From assembly GCA_902386085.1 (NCBI GenBank), contig CABMIA010000088.1, positions 1 to 8,584 on the forward strand: a DNA stretch of 8,584 nucleotides, given 5' to 3'. This document shows, in pieces, positions 1 to 6,044 of the stretch. The DNA is from an uncultured archaeon. Lineage in GTDB: Archaea; Halobacteriota; Methanosarcinia; Methanosarcinales; Methanoperedenaceae. The translations under genes were made by a program, and so were the position numbers. Below the pieces are notes generated by a model. That model saw only the letters and a list, made by a program, of their open reading frames with translations. It did no database searches and was not told where the DNA came from. Position 1 is the first letter of the stretch. The number at the start of each line of letters is the position of its first letter.

Positions 1-97
1 ACAACAGGCTATAAGCCCAAAGTAATCGTTGGTTTTGTCTGCTTATACCGCAAGAATAATAAGGCGATACAGCAATATTTATTTTTCATGTTTATCT

Positions 98-369
98 ATG
101 AACCCGCAGGTTCATGAATAGTTTCACTCCAGTCACAACAATCTTTATCTCATTCGAGTGTAAGATAAGATTAGCAGAATATATTCTGCTGATTAATATC
201 GCAGATTGGTTGCTAGCTCGTCTGCGATACTAATCGATTCAGAAACCTGCCATAAGAACAGCGGTTCAATAGTATACAGGCGTAAAGTGTATACACCATA
301 CAACATAATGTTGTTGATGTATATAATATTATCATCAGCAACATAATGCATCTCATGATGCTAATGTTG
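98..369 (+). other. Dense run of inverted repeats; candidate structured RNA or leader
   Basis: Within about 270 bases there are at least six good stem-loops: 98-104/109-115 (loop cgca); 141-150/163-171 with inner cat/gtg and loop tcga; an 18-base palindrome at 173-190; 191-195 plus 197-205 pairing with 231-235 plus 221-229 (14 pairs, one mismatch); 272-277/289-294; and an overlapping set at 300-369. Where arms are imperfect (97/116, 153/158, 314/338) the + strand gives U-G wobbles, whereas the - strand would give A-C mismatches, which favours an RNA made from the + strand. No known RNA family was recognised. A TATA-like stretch at 320-327 is an alternative reading for part of it. That the tract is transcribed is inference. 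Confidence 0.4.
300..369 (+). promoter_or_regulatory. Three overlapping, mutually exclusive hairpins upstream of small membrane protein
   Basis: Stem A pairs 300-306 with 308-314. Stem B pairs 310-319 with 333-342 (10 pairs, one U-G). Stem C pairs 339-344 with 364-369, with an inner stem 348-352/357-361. B shares 310-313 with A and 339-342 with C, so B cannot coexist with either. The decamer caacataatg occurs twice, at 301-310 and 339-348, which is what makes the alternatives possible. This resembles an attenuator or switch, but could also be a duplicated inverted repeat. No ligand domain is recognised. Confidence 0.3.
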
Positions 370-424
370 ATTCTGTTGTTTTTAAGGCGGCATCTGGTTA
401 GCGGAGGTTCTGCATATAATTTCA

Positions 425-431
425 GAGGAGG
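425..431 (+). promoter_or_regulatory. Shine-Dalgarno site for the 47-aa protein
   Basis: GAGGAGG ends 10 bases before the ATG at 442. It is one of the best ribosome binding sites in the window and is the main reason for calling the short reading frame behind it. Confidence 0.6.
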
Positions 432-441
432 CTGAGAACGA

Positions 442-585
442 ATGGCAAAAATAATCCACAACGAGGATGCCTATATAGCACCGCTTGCGATGGCTCTTAT
501 AGTGTTGCTTTTCATATTCTTGATTGCAACAATATTTCCACCAGTAAAGCAGACAATAGTCGATATAGTACAAGCTTTTAGATAG
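442..585 (+). CDS. Small single-helix membrane protein, 47 aa
   Basis: Not recognised as any named family. The frame runs from ATG 442 to TAG 583-585 and encodes 47 residues. A polar N-terminus (MAKIIHNEDAY) is followed by one hydrophobic helix at about residues 12-34 (rich in Leu, Ile, Phe and Ala), then PPVK and a short amphipathic tail. There is no signal-peptide cleavage motif, so it is probably a one-pass membrane protein. Support comes from the strong GAGGAGG site 10 bases upstream and a hairpin/T-run terminator 70 bases after the stop. It lies behind the hairpin-rich tract at 98-369, so it may be the only protein of that transcript. Function unknown; a membrane toxin or a subunit partner are both possible. 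Confidence 0.6.
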   Translation: MAKIIHNEDAYIAPLAMALIVLLFIFLIATIFPPVKQTIVDIVQAFR

Positions 586-613
586 GATGCAACGGGCTAC
601 CCCCAAATCCTAT
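582..613 (+). other. Weak hairpin at the stop of the 47-aa gene
   Basis: Seven-base arms ataggat (582-588) and atcctat (607-613) enclose an 18-base loop, starting at the stop codon. It could fold in the mRNA end, but there is no T-run next to it. Confidence 0.25.
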
Positions 614-656
614 TGATGCCGTGCTATACGCAGGAAAAGATTGCAGAAACATGCAA

Positions 657-685
657 ATGGTGCAGCAATGCACCATCTATTTTTT
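657..685 (+). terminator. Hairpin with GCAA tetraloop and T-run
   Basis: A perfect 8-base stem (657-664 with 669-676) closes on a GCAA loop of the stable GNRA type and is followed by seven Ts at about 680-686. In + orientation this is a terminator-like element for the small membrane protein. The gene on the - strand ends at 685, so the element lies in the convergent gap and its stem may also mark the end of that transcript. Confidence 0.55.
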
Positions 686-1206
686 TATTTCTTCATTCCA
701 ATACTCTTTTTCCTCATTCGCTCTATGAATACTCCACATACAATCAAAATAATTCCAACTATTAATTGAATTCCAAGAGAACCAAAATATGATTCCGATT
801 TTACCCATAGTGGCCTTCTATCAATAGTCTTTGTTATTGTCACATTTTTATATTCTCCAACTATGTCAAAATAATCATCATATCCATCTGGAATCTGTAT
901 CATGACATAGCCAGATTCATTAGTTATGTATGGACCTTGAAGCAATCTTCCCTCTCCATGTTCTAAGACTTCTATTGTTACATTTGGTAAAGGTGAATTA
1001 TCAGTATAATTTAGAATCTTGACTGATAAAAAATCTTTATTCGAATATTCTTCAGTTTGGATTTTATAATATTGATTTTGAATTTCCTCCCCTAATCCAA
1101 AAACCAAAAGCAAAACCAATCTCGCTGTAATAATAGCGATAAAAATCATTAAAATAACGCCAATTATTGGTGAAATTCCGTTTTCATCTTTTTCAATTAT
1201 TCGCAT
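685..1206 (-). CDS. Archaeal pilin-like membrane protein with extra C-terminal helix
   Basis: The 173-residue product starts with a short charged leader ending in DENG, then ISPIIGVILM and a long hydrophobic helix (about residues 11-38). This is the archaeal type IV pilin N-terminal domain (formerly DUF1628), processed by a prepilin peptidase near Gly10. Residues about 60-130 form a polar, beta-rich segment (PLPNVTIEV, ESGYVMIQIP) resembling a carboxypeptidase-regulatory or Ig-like fold. A second hydrophobic helix (about 143-162) ends in a basic tail (RMRKK). Ordinary pilins lack that helix, so this may be a membrane-anchored minor pilin or accessory protein. ATG 1206 is preferred; GTG 1221 in frame would add five residues ahead of the leader. 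AT-rich, no neighbour on its strand in the window. Confidence 0.75.
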   Translation of the reverse strand: MRIIEKDENGISPIIGVILMIFIAIITARLVLLLVFGLGEEIQNQYYKIQTEEYSNKDFLSVKILNYTDNSPLPNVTIEVLEHGEGRLLQGPYITNESGYVMIQIPDGYDDYFDIVGEYKNVTITKTIDRRPLWVKSESYFGSLGIQLIVGIILIVCGVFIERMRKKSIGMKK

Positions 1207-1221
1207 TATATTTCGACCCAC

Positions 1222-1568
1222 GCATTAATTGATGAGCGAATATAAAGATGCATCGGAGTTATTACTTTCAAGCCCCTAGCGTCATCCCATCCCTCCGCCT
1301 GGAATGGTAAAGGCGTGGTTCTTTCATCTCTCAAAATGAATTATTATAATTATTCATATTTTTTACTAAAAGTTTATAATAATCTTTACTGCACTGGCCC
1401 AAGAAATGCAAATGTCTGAAGGATAGTTTGCATAAAAAGAGAAGCGAAAAGTAGCTTCCATCACCCTTACTTGATCTTCTATTGTCTTATCTGATAGTGA
1501 TTTTTGAAGTTTAAGAAATCGTTGGAAATCAGACTTTGAAAAATCCTTGGTATGGTACTGTGTTTTGG
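1222..1568. other. AT-rich spacer without a recognisable gene
   Basis: Only short, unsupported reading frames occur here. The stretch 1338-1385 is almost pure A/T. A 5-base stem (1296-1300 with 1311-1315) is the only inverted repeat noted. It lies between the start of the pilin-like gene and the 3' side of tRNA-Ile. Confidence 0.5.
1240..1247 (-). promoter_or_regulatory. TATA-like box upstream of pilin-like gene
   Basis: Read on the - strand this is ctttatat, 34-41 bases before the ATG at 1206. This would place the transcript start about 10 bases before the gene. Assigned by position only. Confidence 0.3.
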
Positions 1569-1587
1569 GCGCTTTTTTGAAAAGCGC
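1569..1587 (-). terminator. Perfect hairpin abutting the 3' end of tRNA-Ile
   Basis: Arms gcgctttt (1569-1576) and aaaagcgc (1580-1587) pair fully around a three-base loop. The stem begins two bases after the tRNA discriminator base at 1589 on the - strand. Its position suggests a transcript end or a guard structure for 3' trailer processing. On the - strand no long T-run follows, so classical intrinsic termination is not certain. Confidence 0.4.
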
Positions 1588-1588
1588 A

Positions 1589-1662
1589 TGGGCCCGCTGC
1601 GATTTGAACGCAGGACCTCTCGGTTATCAGCCGAGCGCTCCACCTGGCTAAGCTACGGGCCC
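1589..1662 (-). tRNA. tRNA-Ile (anticodon GAT)
   Basis: Full cloverleaf on the - strand. The acceptor GGGCCCG (1662-1656) pairs with CGGGCCC (1596-1590), discriminator A at 1589. The anticodon stem CTCGG/CCGAG carries loop CTGATAA, so the anticodon GAT is at 1628-1626. The T-arm is CTGCG/CGCAG with loop TTCAAAT. The gene is 74 bases including the discriminator, has no intron, and does not encode the 3' CCA. It is divergent from tRNA-Ala across a 135-base spacer. Confidence 0.95.
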
Positions 1663-1689
1663 GAACCAACGCCAATATAACGGCATGTA

Positions 1690-1697
1690 ATTTAAAT
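1690..1697 (-). promoter_or_regulatory. Box A (TATA) candidate for tRNA-Ile
   Basis: atttaaat lies 28-35 bases upstream of the tRNA 5' end, the usual distance for an archaeal TATA box allowing a start a few bases before the mature end. Confidence 0.4.
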
Positions 1698-1770
1698 CTT
1701 GTCTTTGGGTTCATCTTAAAATTAAAGCGTCCCTGCAAAACGGCATCATTAATCGATACCTTTATCTAAG

Positions 1771-1778
1771 TTTATGCA
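1771..1778 (+). promoter_or_regulatory. Box A (TATA) candidate for tRNA-Ala
   Basis: tttatgca starts 27 bases before the tRNA 5' end at 1798, and a second candidate tttatcta is at 1761-1768. Distance fits an archaeal TBP site; the exact choice is uncertain. Confidence 0.4.
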
Positions 1779-1797
1779 CTATGCACGTCATCCTCTT

Positions 1798-1869
1798 GGG
1801 CCGGTAGATCAGGGGTAGATCGCTCCCTTGGCATGGGAGAGGCCTCGGGTTCAATTCCCGACCGGTCCA
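1798..1869 (+). tRNA. tRNA-Ala (anticodon GGC)
   Basis: Full cloverleaf. Acceptor GGGCCGG pairs with CCGGTCC through a G3-U70 wobble, the identity pair read by alanyl-tRNA synthetase. The D stem is GATC/GATC, the anticodon stem CTCCC/GGGAG with loop TTGGCAT (anticodon GGC), and the T-arm TCGGG/CCCGA with loop TTCAATT. Discriminator A is at 1869; CCA is not encoded. Length 72 bases, no intron. Confidence 0.96.
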
Positions 1870-1924
1870 TACAATTTGTTACAGCCGCATCAACTTTTCA
1901 ACATTGCTTATTTTCAACCTTTAG

Positions 1925-1932
1925 ACTTATAT
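1925..1932 (+). promoter_or_regulatory. TATA-like box upstream of dacZ-like gene
   Basis: cttatatt lies about 50 bases before the TTG start, giving a predicted leader of roughly 25 bases that contains the AGGT ribosome-site candidate near 1968. Assigned by position and composition only. Confidence 0.3.
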
Positions 1933-1981
1933 TTGTAGACAGCGTTAACCAAAGGACATCAACAAACAGGTACTGAAGTGA

Positions 1982-2743
1982 TTGATTTTGTGGAGAAATG
2001 TTCTCTCAGACGAAGGGCGCAAGATCGCGAAAAGAGCTGAAAAAGCCGAGGATGCAGGAGATTATGTCCAGGCGAGGGAACTCTATCTTGAAGCTTCAGC
2101 AAAATTCAGGGGTGCGGCTGATATTTCAGAGGATTTCAGGGAATTAGGAATACTGAGAACCTTTGAGAATAATATGAAAATCAACGCGCAAAGGCTTGAG
2201 AAAGATTGTATGCCGCAGGCGTTGCAGCTTAAGAAAAAAGAAACCGAGGATACATCTTCGGATGATGTGGCCCTGCATCTCAAGGGGACGGGTGTCAGGG
2301 AGCAGGTAATAGAAGCCGTATTAAAGATAGCCATTGAGATCAGCGGCGAAGGAAGAGAAGGGCATGCGATAGGAACAGCTTTCATTGTCGGGGATGAAGC
2401 GAACGTCATGTTAAAATCCAGGCAGCTTGTCCTCAATCCTTTTGAGGGGCACAGCAAAGATAAAAGACTGGTGACCGAACCTGAGAACTGGGGCAATATA
2501 AAGGAATTCGCGCAACTGGACGGGGTTTTTGTCATCGCGGGAGACGGTACGGTCGAAGCTGCTGGACGGTATATCACGGTTGACACCGGGATGGTAAAAA
2601 TACCAAGAGGCTTCGGGACGCGGCACTCATCTGTCGCTGCCATTACTTCTGTGACCCATGCCCTGGGCGTCGTGGTTTCACAGAGCGGCGGGGTTATCAG
2701 GATATTCAAGGACGGAAAGATAGTAGCAAGTATCAAACCTTAG
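1982..2743 (+). CDS. dacZ: Diadenylate cyclase (c-di-AMP synthase), archaeal DacZ type
   Basis: This 253-residue protein should condense two ATP to cyclic di-AMP, an archaeal second messenger tied to osmotic and potassium balance in Haloferax. The C-terminal half (about 100-250) is a DisA_N/DAC domain: LDG at 179-181, the following GDGTVEAAGRYI, and GTRHSS at 212-217 correspond to the DGA and RH(R) active-site motifs. Two positions depart from the bacterial consensus: Val182 for Ala, and Ser216 after RH where bacteria have Arg. The N-terminal 60 residues are helical with a KAEDAGDYVQARELYLEA repeat, like a MIT or TPR hairpin. An in-frame TGA at 1979 forces a start at or after TTG 1982; no in-frame ATG is nearby. 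DUF1015 follows 64 bases later on the same strand. Confidence 0.8.
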   Translation: MILWRNVLSDEGRKIAKRAEKAEDAGDYVQARELYLEASAKFRGAADISEDFRELGILRTFENNMKINAQRLEKDCMPQALQLKKKETEDTSSDDVALHLKGTGVREQVIEAVLKIAIEISGEGREGHAIGTAFIVGDEANVMLKSRQLVLNPFEGHSKDKRLVTEPENWGNIKEFAQLDGVFVIAGDGTVEAAGRYITVDTGMVKIPRGFGTRHSSVAAITSVTHALGVVVSQSGGVIRIFKDGKIVASIKP

Positions 2744-2793
2744 CTTCGAAACATTCAAATCACATATCGACCCTTTGAGGTAAAAAATTCAAA

Positions 2794-2798
2794 AAGGA
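2794..2798 (+). promoter_or_regulatory. Ribosome binding site of DUF1015 gene
   Basis: AAGGA ends nine bases before the ATG at 2808 and supports that start over later in-frame codons. Confidence 0.5.
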
Positions 2799-2807
2799 CG
2801 CCTGAAG

Positions 2808-4109
2808 ATGGTAGATATCAGACCTTTTAAAGCCACGATACTTAACCCGGAACTGGAGATCGATAAGCTTGTCTGCCCGGTTTACGATACCATAGATGCC
2901 GCTCATTACCAGGGATTTGCGAGTGAGAAAAATAACATCATCCATGTAACTACACGAAGAAAAGACATGGAGAGAGCGGAATTTACAGGCTATGCCAGGA
3001 GCAACCTTGACCGATTCGTAGATTCAAGAATCCTGGTGGAAAGGGAAAAGCCTGCTTTTTATATATATGGAATAATGTACACGCTGCAGCCTGAGGTTCT
3101 CGGCCAGCTTCCTGAAAAATACAGGAAAAGCCAGTATTTTGCTTTTGGGCTGGTATGCCTTGCCAGAATCGAGGAGCTGGGGAAAGGGAACATAGTGGGG
3201 CATGAGAAGGTTTTTGAGGTTAATACTGAAGAGCGCTACAGGTTGATGAAAGCCTGCATGATGAATTTTTCTCCCATTGCAGCAGAGTACAGCATGCCAG
3301 ACCATGCATTGAACAATCTCTTTGAGGAATACCTCGGATTTAAGCGTCCGCACTTTGTACCTGACCCTGAAAAGCCGCCGCTTGTTGATGTAACCCTTAA
3401 CGGCAGCCGTCATTTGCTCTGGGAGATCACGGATGAAGGTTTAATAGAAAAGATCATGGAAATGGTTTCGGGGCTAAAGCTTCTCATTCTTGACGGGCAT
3501 CACAGGTACACGGCTTCAAACCTCATGAGGGAGAAAGACGGCATCGAATATACCCTGATGACGCTGATGGAAGGCGGCGACCGCGCCCTGCTCCTGTTGC
3601 CCTGGCACAGGGCTGTGAGGAATTTTGAGGCTTTGGATCTTGAAAAAAGGATAAGGGAGAACTTCGGGATCGCATGGGAAGGCGAAAATAACGGCGAAGA
3701 GTTCTATTCACGCCTGCGGGAGCGCAAAAGCGAGTATGATGTGGCGCTTGGCATGTATGACGGGAAGAATTTCAGGGTACTCAGGGCGGATGAAAATGCC
3801 GTGCGCAGACTCTCAGAAAAAAAAGGCGAGATCGTGGGCCTTGACCTTATCGCTCTTCATGAATGGCTCATCAATCCTGTGATCAGGGGAAGACCAGAAG
3901 AAGATGTTTCATTTAACTCAAGCCCGGCTGAGGCTGTTGCCCGCGTGGATAGCGGGGAGTTCGATGTTGCTTTTCTGTTGAACCCGTTTTCAATTAAGGA
4001 TGTCGAGAGAAAGGCTTTCGTTGAGCGGCGGAATTTTCCACAGAAATCCACGCTTTTCTATCCCAAAGTTGCGGAAGGGATTGTGATGAGGAGGATTGAG
4101 TCTCAGTAA
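2808..4109 (+). CDS. DUF1015 family protein
   Basis: The 433-residue product matches the DUF1015 family in length and hallmarks: an N-terminal IRPFKA segment, a PVYDTID motif, and the signature DGHHRYTA at residues 229-236. That motif resembles the DGHHR nucleotide-binding signature of the ParB/sulfiredoxin fold, where members bind CTP or ATP and include kinases such as SerK; a nucleotide-dependent activity here is therefore reasonable inference, but the reaction is unknown. There is no signal peptide or membrane helix, so it should be cytoplasmic. It follows the dacZ-like gene by 64 bases and may be co-transcribed. The AAGGA site nine bases upstream supports ATG 2808. The stop is only 10 bases before the BrnT-like gene. 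Confidence 0.8.
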   Translation: MVDIRPFKATILNPELEIDKLVCPVYDTIDAAHYQGFASEKNNIIHVTTRRKDMERAEFTGYARSNLDRFVDSRILVEREKPAFYIYGIMYTLQPEVLGQLPEKYRKSQYFAFGLVCLARIEELGKGNIVGHEKVFEVNTEERYRLMKACMMNFSPIAAEYSMPDHALNNLFEEYLGFKRPHFVPDPEKPPLVDVTLNGSRHLLWEITDEGLIEKIMEMVSGLKLLILDGHHRYTASNLMREKDGIEYTLMTLMEGGDRALLLLPWHRAVRNFEALDLEKRIRENFGIAWEGENNGEEFYSRLRERKSEYDVALGMYDGKNFRVLRADENAVRRLSEKKGEIVGLDLIALHEWLINPVIRGRPEEDVSFNSSPAEAVARVDSGEFDVAFLLNPFSIKDVERKAFVERRNFPQKSTLFYPKVAEGIVMRRIESQ

Positions 4110-4119
4110 GGCAAAACCA

Positions 4120-4407
4120 ATGGTTGACTGGAAAAATATCAAGATGGTATATGGCGATAACACACTTCTGCATATCGCGAAGCACAAGGTGAGCTTATCT
4201 GAGGTGCATAACGTACTTGACGGGTATTTCATTTCATACAGGATAAATGCCAGTGGTGCTTTAAGGTATCTGGTATTAGGGGAATCATATGGCAGGGTAT
4301 TGATAGTAATCTTAGAGCCTATTGGAACCAATGAGATGCATTTGGTTACGGCTTTTGATGCTTCGGAGAGCCGTAAAAAGCTATATAGGAATAAAGCCAA
4401 AAAGTGA
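4120..4407 (+). CDS. BrnT-like / DUF4258-like toxin candidate
   Basis: About 95 residues from ATG 4120 (a TTG at 4096 would add eight, but it overlaps DUF1015 and has its purine-rich site only one base away). The layout follows BrnT-type RNases: an N-terminal VDW segment, HIAKHKVSLSEVHNVL like the 'KHGVS..EA' helix, a central RYLVLGES..GRVLIVI strand pair, and VTAFDASESRKKLY like the C-terminal 'TAR.A...ERR.Y' helix. BrnT proteins fold like RelE and cleave RNA. The start lies 10 bases after the DUF1015 stop with AAGG as a site, and the TGA overlaps the region of the next gene. Family assignment is by pattern memory and could equally be the DUF4258 relatives. Confidence 0.6.
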   Translation: MVDWKNIKMVYGDNTLLHIAKHKVSLSEVHNVLDGYFISYRINASGALRYLVLGESYGRVLIVILEPIGTNEMHLVTAFDASESRKKLYRNKAKK

Positions 4408-4412
4408 TTAAC

Positions 4413-4595
4413 ATGAGAAAATACAACGCAAAAGACGAAGAAGACCTAATAAAACAAATTGAATGCGATGCAGAACTGGATAAAGAACTGGAAAAGGAAG
4501 AACTGGTAAAAGGTCATGTAGTTGAGATAAGATACGCTGGTAAAAAAGCAGGTATTAAGAAAAAGGATATCGAGAAAAGGCTTGCTGTGGCGTGA
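4413..4595 (+). CDS. Small charged protein, putative antitoxin
   Basis: Sixty residues from ATG 4413; an in-frame GTG at 4404 overlaps the toxin stop and would add three. The protein is very rich in Lys, Glu and Asp: an acidic helix (about residues 8-33, DEEDLIKQ...ELDKELEKEE) is followed by a strand HVVEIRYAGKK and a basic helix KKKDIEKRLAVA. No ribbon-helix-helix sequence typical of BrnA is visible. GTGAT at 4404-4408 may act as ribosome site. Tight coupling to the BrnT-like gene (five bases) suggests a toxin-antitoxin pair with the toxin first. Function is inferred from position and size only. Confidence 0.55.
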   Translation: MRKYNAKDEEDLIKQIECDAELDKELEKEELVKGHVVEIRYAGKKAGIKKKDIEKRLAVA

Positions 4596-4875
4596 TTTCT
4601 TATATTTTATTGAAATACATAAATACGGGGTTATCGTGGATTGTAGTTACGTTTATCCCCCAATCATAAACGGTTTGACTATTCTCATACAGTACTGAAA
4701 AAGCATAATACTGAAGAGCATTTCTGAATTTTTAATTGTTTTTATTTTATGAAAAGTCTCAGATATTTAAAGAAATTATATAATATTACTCATGATAAAA
4801 CCATCTTCAATCAAGCATACAAAAAAATGACTGATACAAAGTATTATATTATTAAAATGCTTTAAATGATAATAT
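4596..4875. other. AT-rich spacer before HEPN gene; promoter region
   Basis: No gene is supported. Several TATA-like runs occur, notably tatataat-like bases near 4775-4785 and attatatta at 4843-4851, the latter about 30 bases before the first possible HEPN start. A drop in G+C compared with 2000-4100 begins here. Confidence 0.4.
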
Positions 4876-5889
4876 TTGGATGGCGATAATAGTTTGGAGA
4901 TGAGTAATAACGCATCGAATTTAGATATTGATATTAAAGTCAGATTAGTCTATGCTAAACGTTTGTTTACTATAGGAATTGAACATGAATATTTAGATTC
5001 AGAGATGGATAGATTAGTAGCTGTACTGCATTATGATGCCTCCATCGAACATCTTTTAAATACGATTTTAGCATTTTTTGAATTTCCAATAAAAAAAGAG
5101 AAAAACGAGACTTTTTCTTATATCTTTGATGCTGTAAATACAGCATTAGAAGAAAACAAGGATAAAATCGGGATTAAGTTTTTTTTGCCAAATAGAAGAG
5201 AGATTGAACAGTTGCATGTTGTTAGGAATCAGGCACAGCATTATGGAATTATTCCAGACATTAAATTCGTTCAAAGATACAGGGAGACGACTGAGAATTT
5301 TATGAAAGATGTGATTCATAATATCTTCAAATTGAATTATTCAGATATTACCTTGGCAATATTGATACAAAATGAGCAAGTTAGAAAAACTATTGAAGAA
5401 GCTGAAAAAAGTTTTTTTAATATGGAATACGAGAAATCAATGAAATTATCTTCCATGGCTTTTGCAGTTGCAAAATCAGATGAACAACAGAGAATATTTG
5501 GGAGCGGGTCTTTATATTTTAAATTTAGAGGGAAATCTTTACCTATCGCAATAAAACCAACATTGAAGGGTCACGAACTAGCAGAAATATTAGAACTTTT
5601 AATTGATTTTACTTCAGAATTTAGTGAATTAGTTTTGGAAGAACTTGAAATTTTGAAGTTAAGACTTGATTATAAGAAGTATATGCATTACAAAAAAATT
5701 TCACCACAAGCTGAATTTTCAGACGGTGGCGATAAAGAACCTAAAATAATAGAAACTGTTAAGAAAAATTATAACCATAATAATGCACTTTTTTGTTTAA
5801 ATTTTGTAATTGATTCTATACTCAAATGGGAATCTTTTAAATCACCAAGATTATTTGATGATTTTTCGAATCTTCTGTCGCTTTTATGA
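4876..5889 (+). CDS. HEPN-motif protein, candidate RNase effector
   Basis: This 337-residue protein (329 if it starts at ATG 4900) has the HEPN signature RNQAQH at 117-122, the R-x4-H motif with Asn after Arg that forms the RNase site in HEPN dimers. It is preceded by helices of the right pattern: DASIEHLLNTILAFF near 54-68 and an EIEQLHV helix leading into the motif. Residues about 150-337 hold mainly charged helices and are not recognised. No membrane segment or signal is visible. The start is uncertain: TTG 4876, TTG 4894 or ATG 4900, with no convincing ribosome site; the TATA-like run at 4843-4851 would suit a leaderless or short-leader mRNA. It is strongly AT-rich and faces a TIR gene tail-to-tail. 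Defence role is inference; a non-catalytic HEPN is possible. Confidence 0.6.
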   Translation: MDGDNSLEMSNNASNLDIDIKVRLVYAKRLFTIGIEHEYLDSEMDRLVAVLHYDASIEHLLNTILAFFEFPIKKEKNETFSYIFDAVNTALEENKDKIGIKFFLPNRREIEQLHVVRNQAQHYGIIPDIKFVQRYRETTENFMKDVIHNIFKLNYSDITLAILIQNEQVRKTIEEAEKSFFNMEYEKSMKLSSMAFAVAKSDEQQRIFGSGSLYFKFRGKSLPIAIKPTLKGHELAEILELLIDFTSEFSELVLEELEILKLRLDYKKYMHYKKISPQAEFSDGGDKEPKIIETVKKNYNHNNALFCLNFVIDSILKWESFKSPRLFDDFSNLLSLL

Positions 5890-5936
5890 AAAACCCTTTA
5901 GTTCGAAACAGCAAGCCAATGAATAATTTCAAGAGT

Positions 5937-5959
5937 TAGAATTGATGCTATTGATTCTA
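5937..5959 (+). other. Short hairpin downstream of HEPN gene
   Basis: Six-base arms tagaat (5937-5942) and attcta (5954-5959) enclose an 11-base loop, 48 bases after the HEPN stop. Weak on its own, it is the first of three successive inverted repeats in this spacer. Confidence 0.25.
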
Positions 5960-5976
5960 TCTTCTCATTCCATTAT

Positions 5977-6019
5977 CTTTCTCTATCCTCTTTTTTCATC
6001 ATATTATCGATAGAGAAAG
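5977..6019. terminator. Perfect 11-base inverted repeat
   Basis: ctttctctatc (5977-5987) pairs fully with gatagagaaag (6009-6019) around a 21-base loop that contains six Ts. It lies between convergent genes and could serve as a transcription end for either, but no T-run directly follows the stem, so a recognition site or an RNA fold is also possible. Confidence 0.4.
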
Positions 6020-6044
6020 CGAACAGGTTTCCCCGATATTGAAA

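Noticed and set aside
98..369. Reading the repeats as a CRISPR array
   Set aside because: The arms differ in sequence from stem to stem; there is no repeated unit of constant length with regular spacers, and no cas gene.
213..606. Two - strand reading frames over the 5' region (213-461 and 382-606)
   Set aside because: Cysteine- and arginine-rich low-quality translations antisense to the hairpin tract and to the small + gene; no ribosome site or domain pattern.
1366..1461. 31-codon - strand frame starting MEATFRFSF
   Set aside because: The first residues recall Pcc1-like strands, but the match does not continue and there is no proper ribosome-site spacing, so neither a gene nor a pseudogene can be supported.
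1529..1738. 69-codon - strand frame across tRNA-Ile
   Set aside because: It is read through a clear tRNA gene and has no protein-like features.
1589..1869. tRNA genes as integration (att) sites for an element on either side
   Set aside because: No direct repeat of either tRNA 3' end was found elsewhere in the window, and no integrase gene is present.
2083..2736. 217-codon - strand frame opposite dacZ
   Set aside because: Shadow of the coding strand; Ser/Pro/Thr-rich translation without domains, while the + frame has clear DAC motifs.
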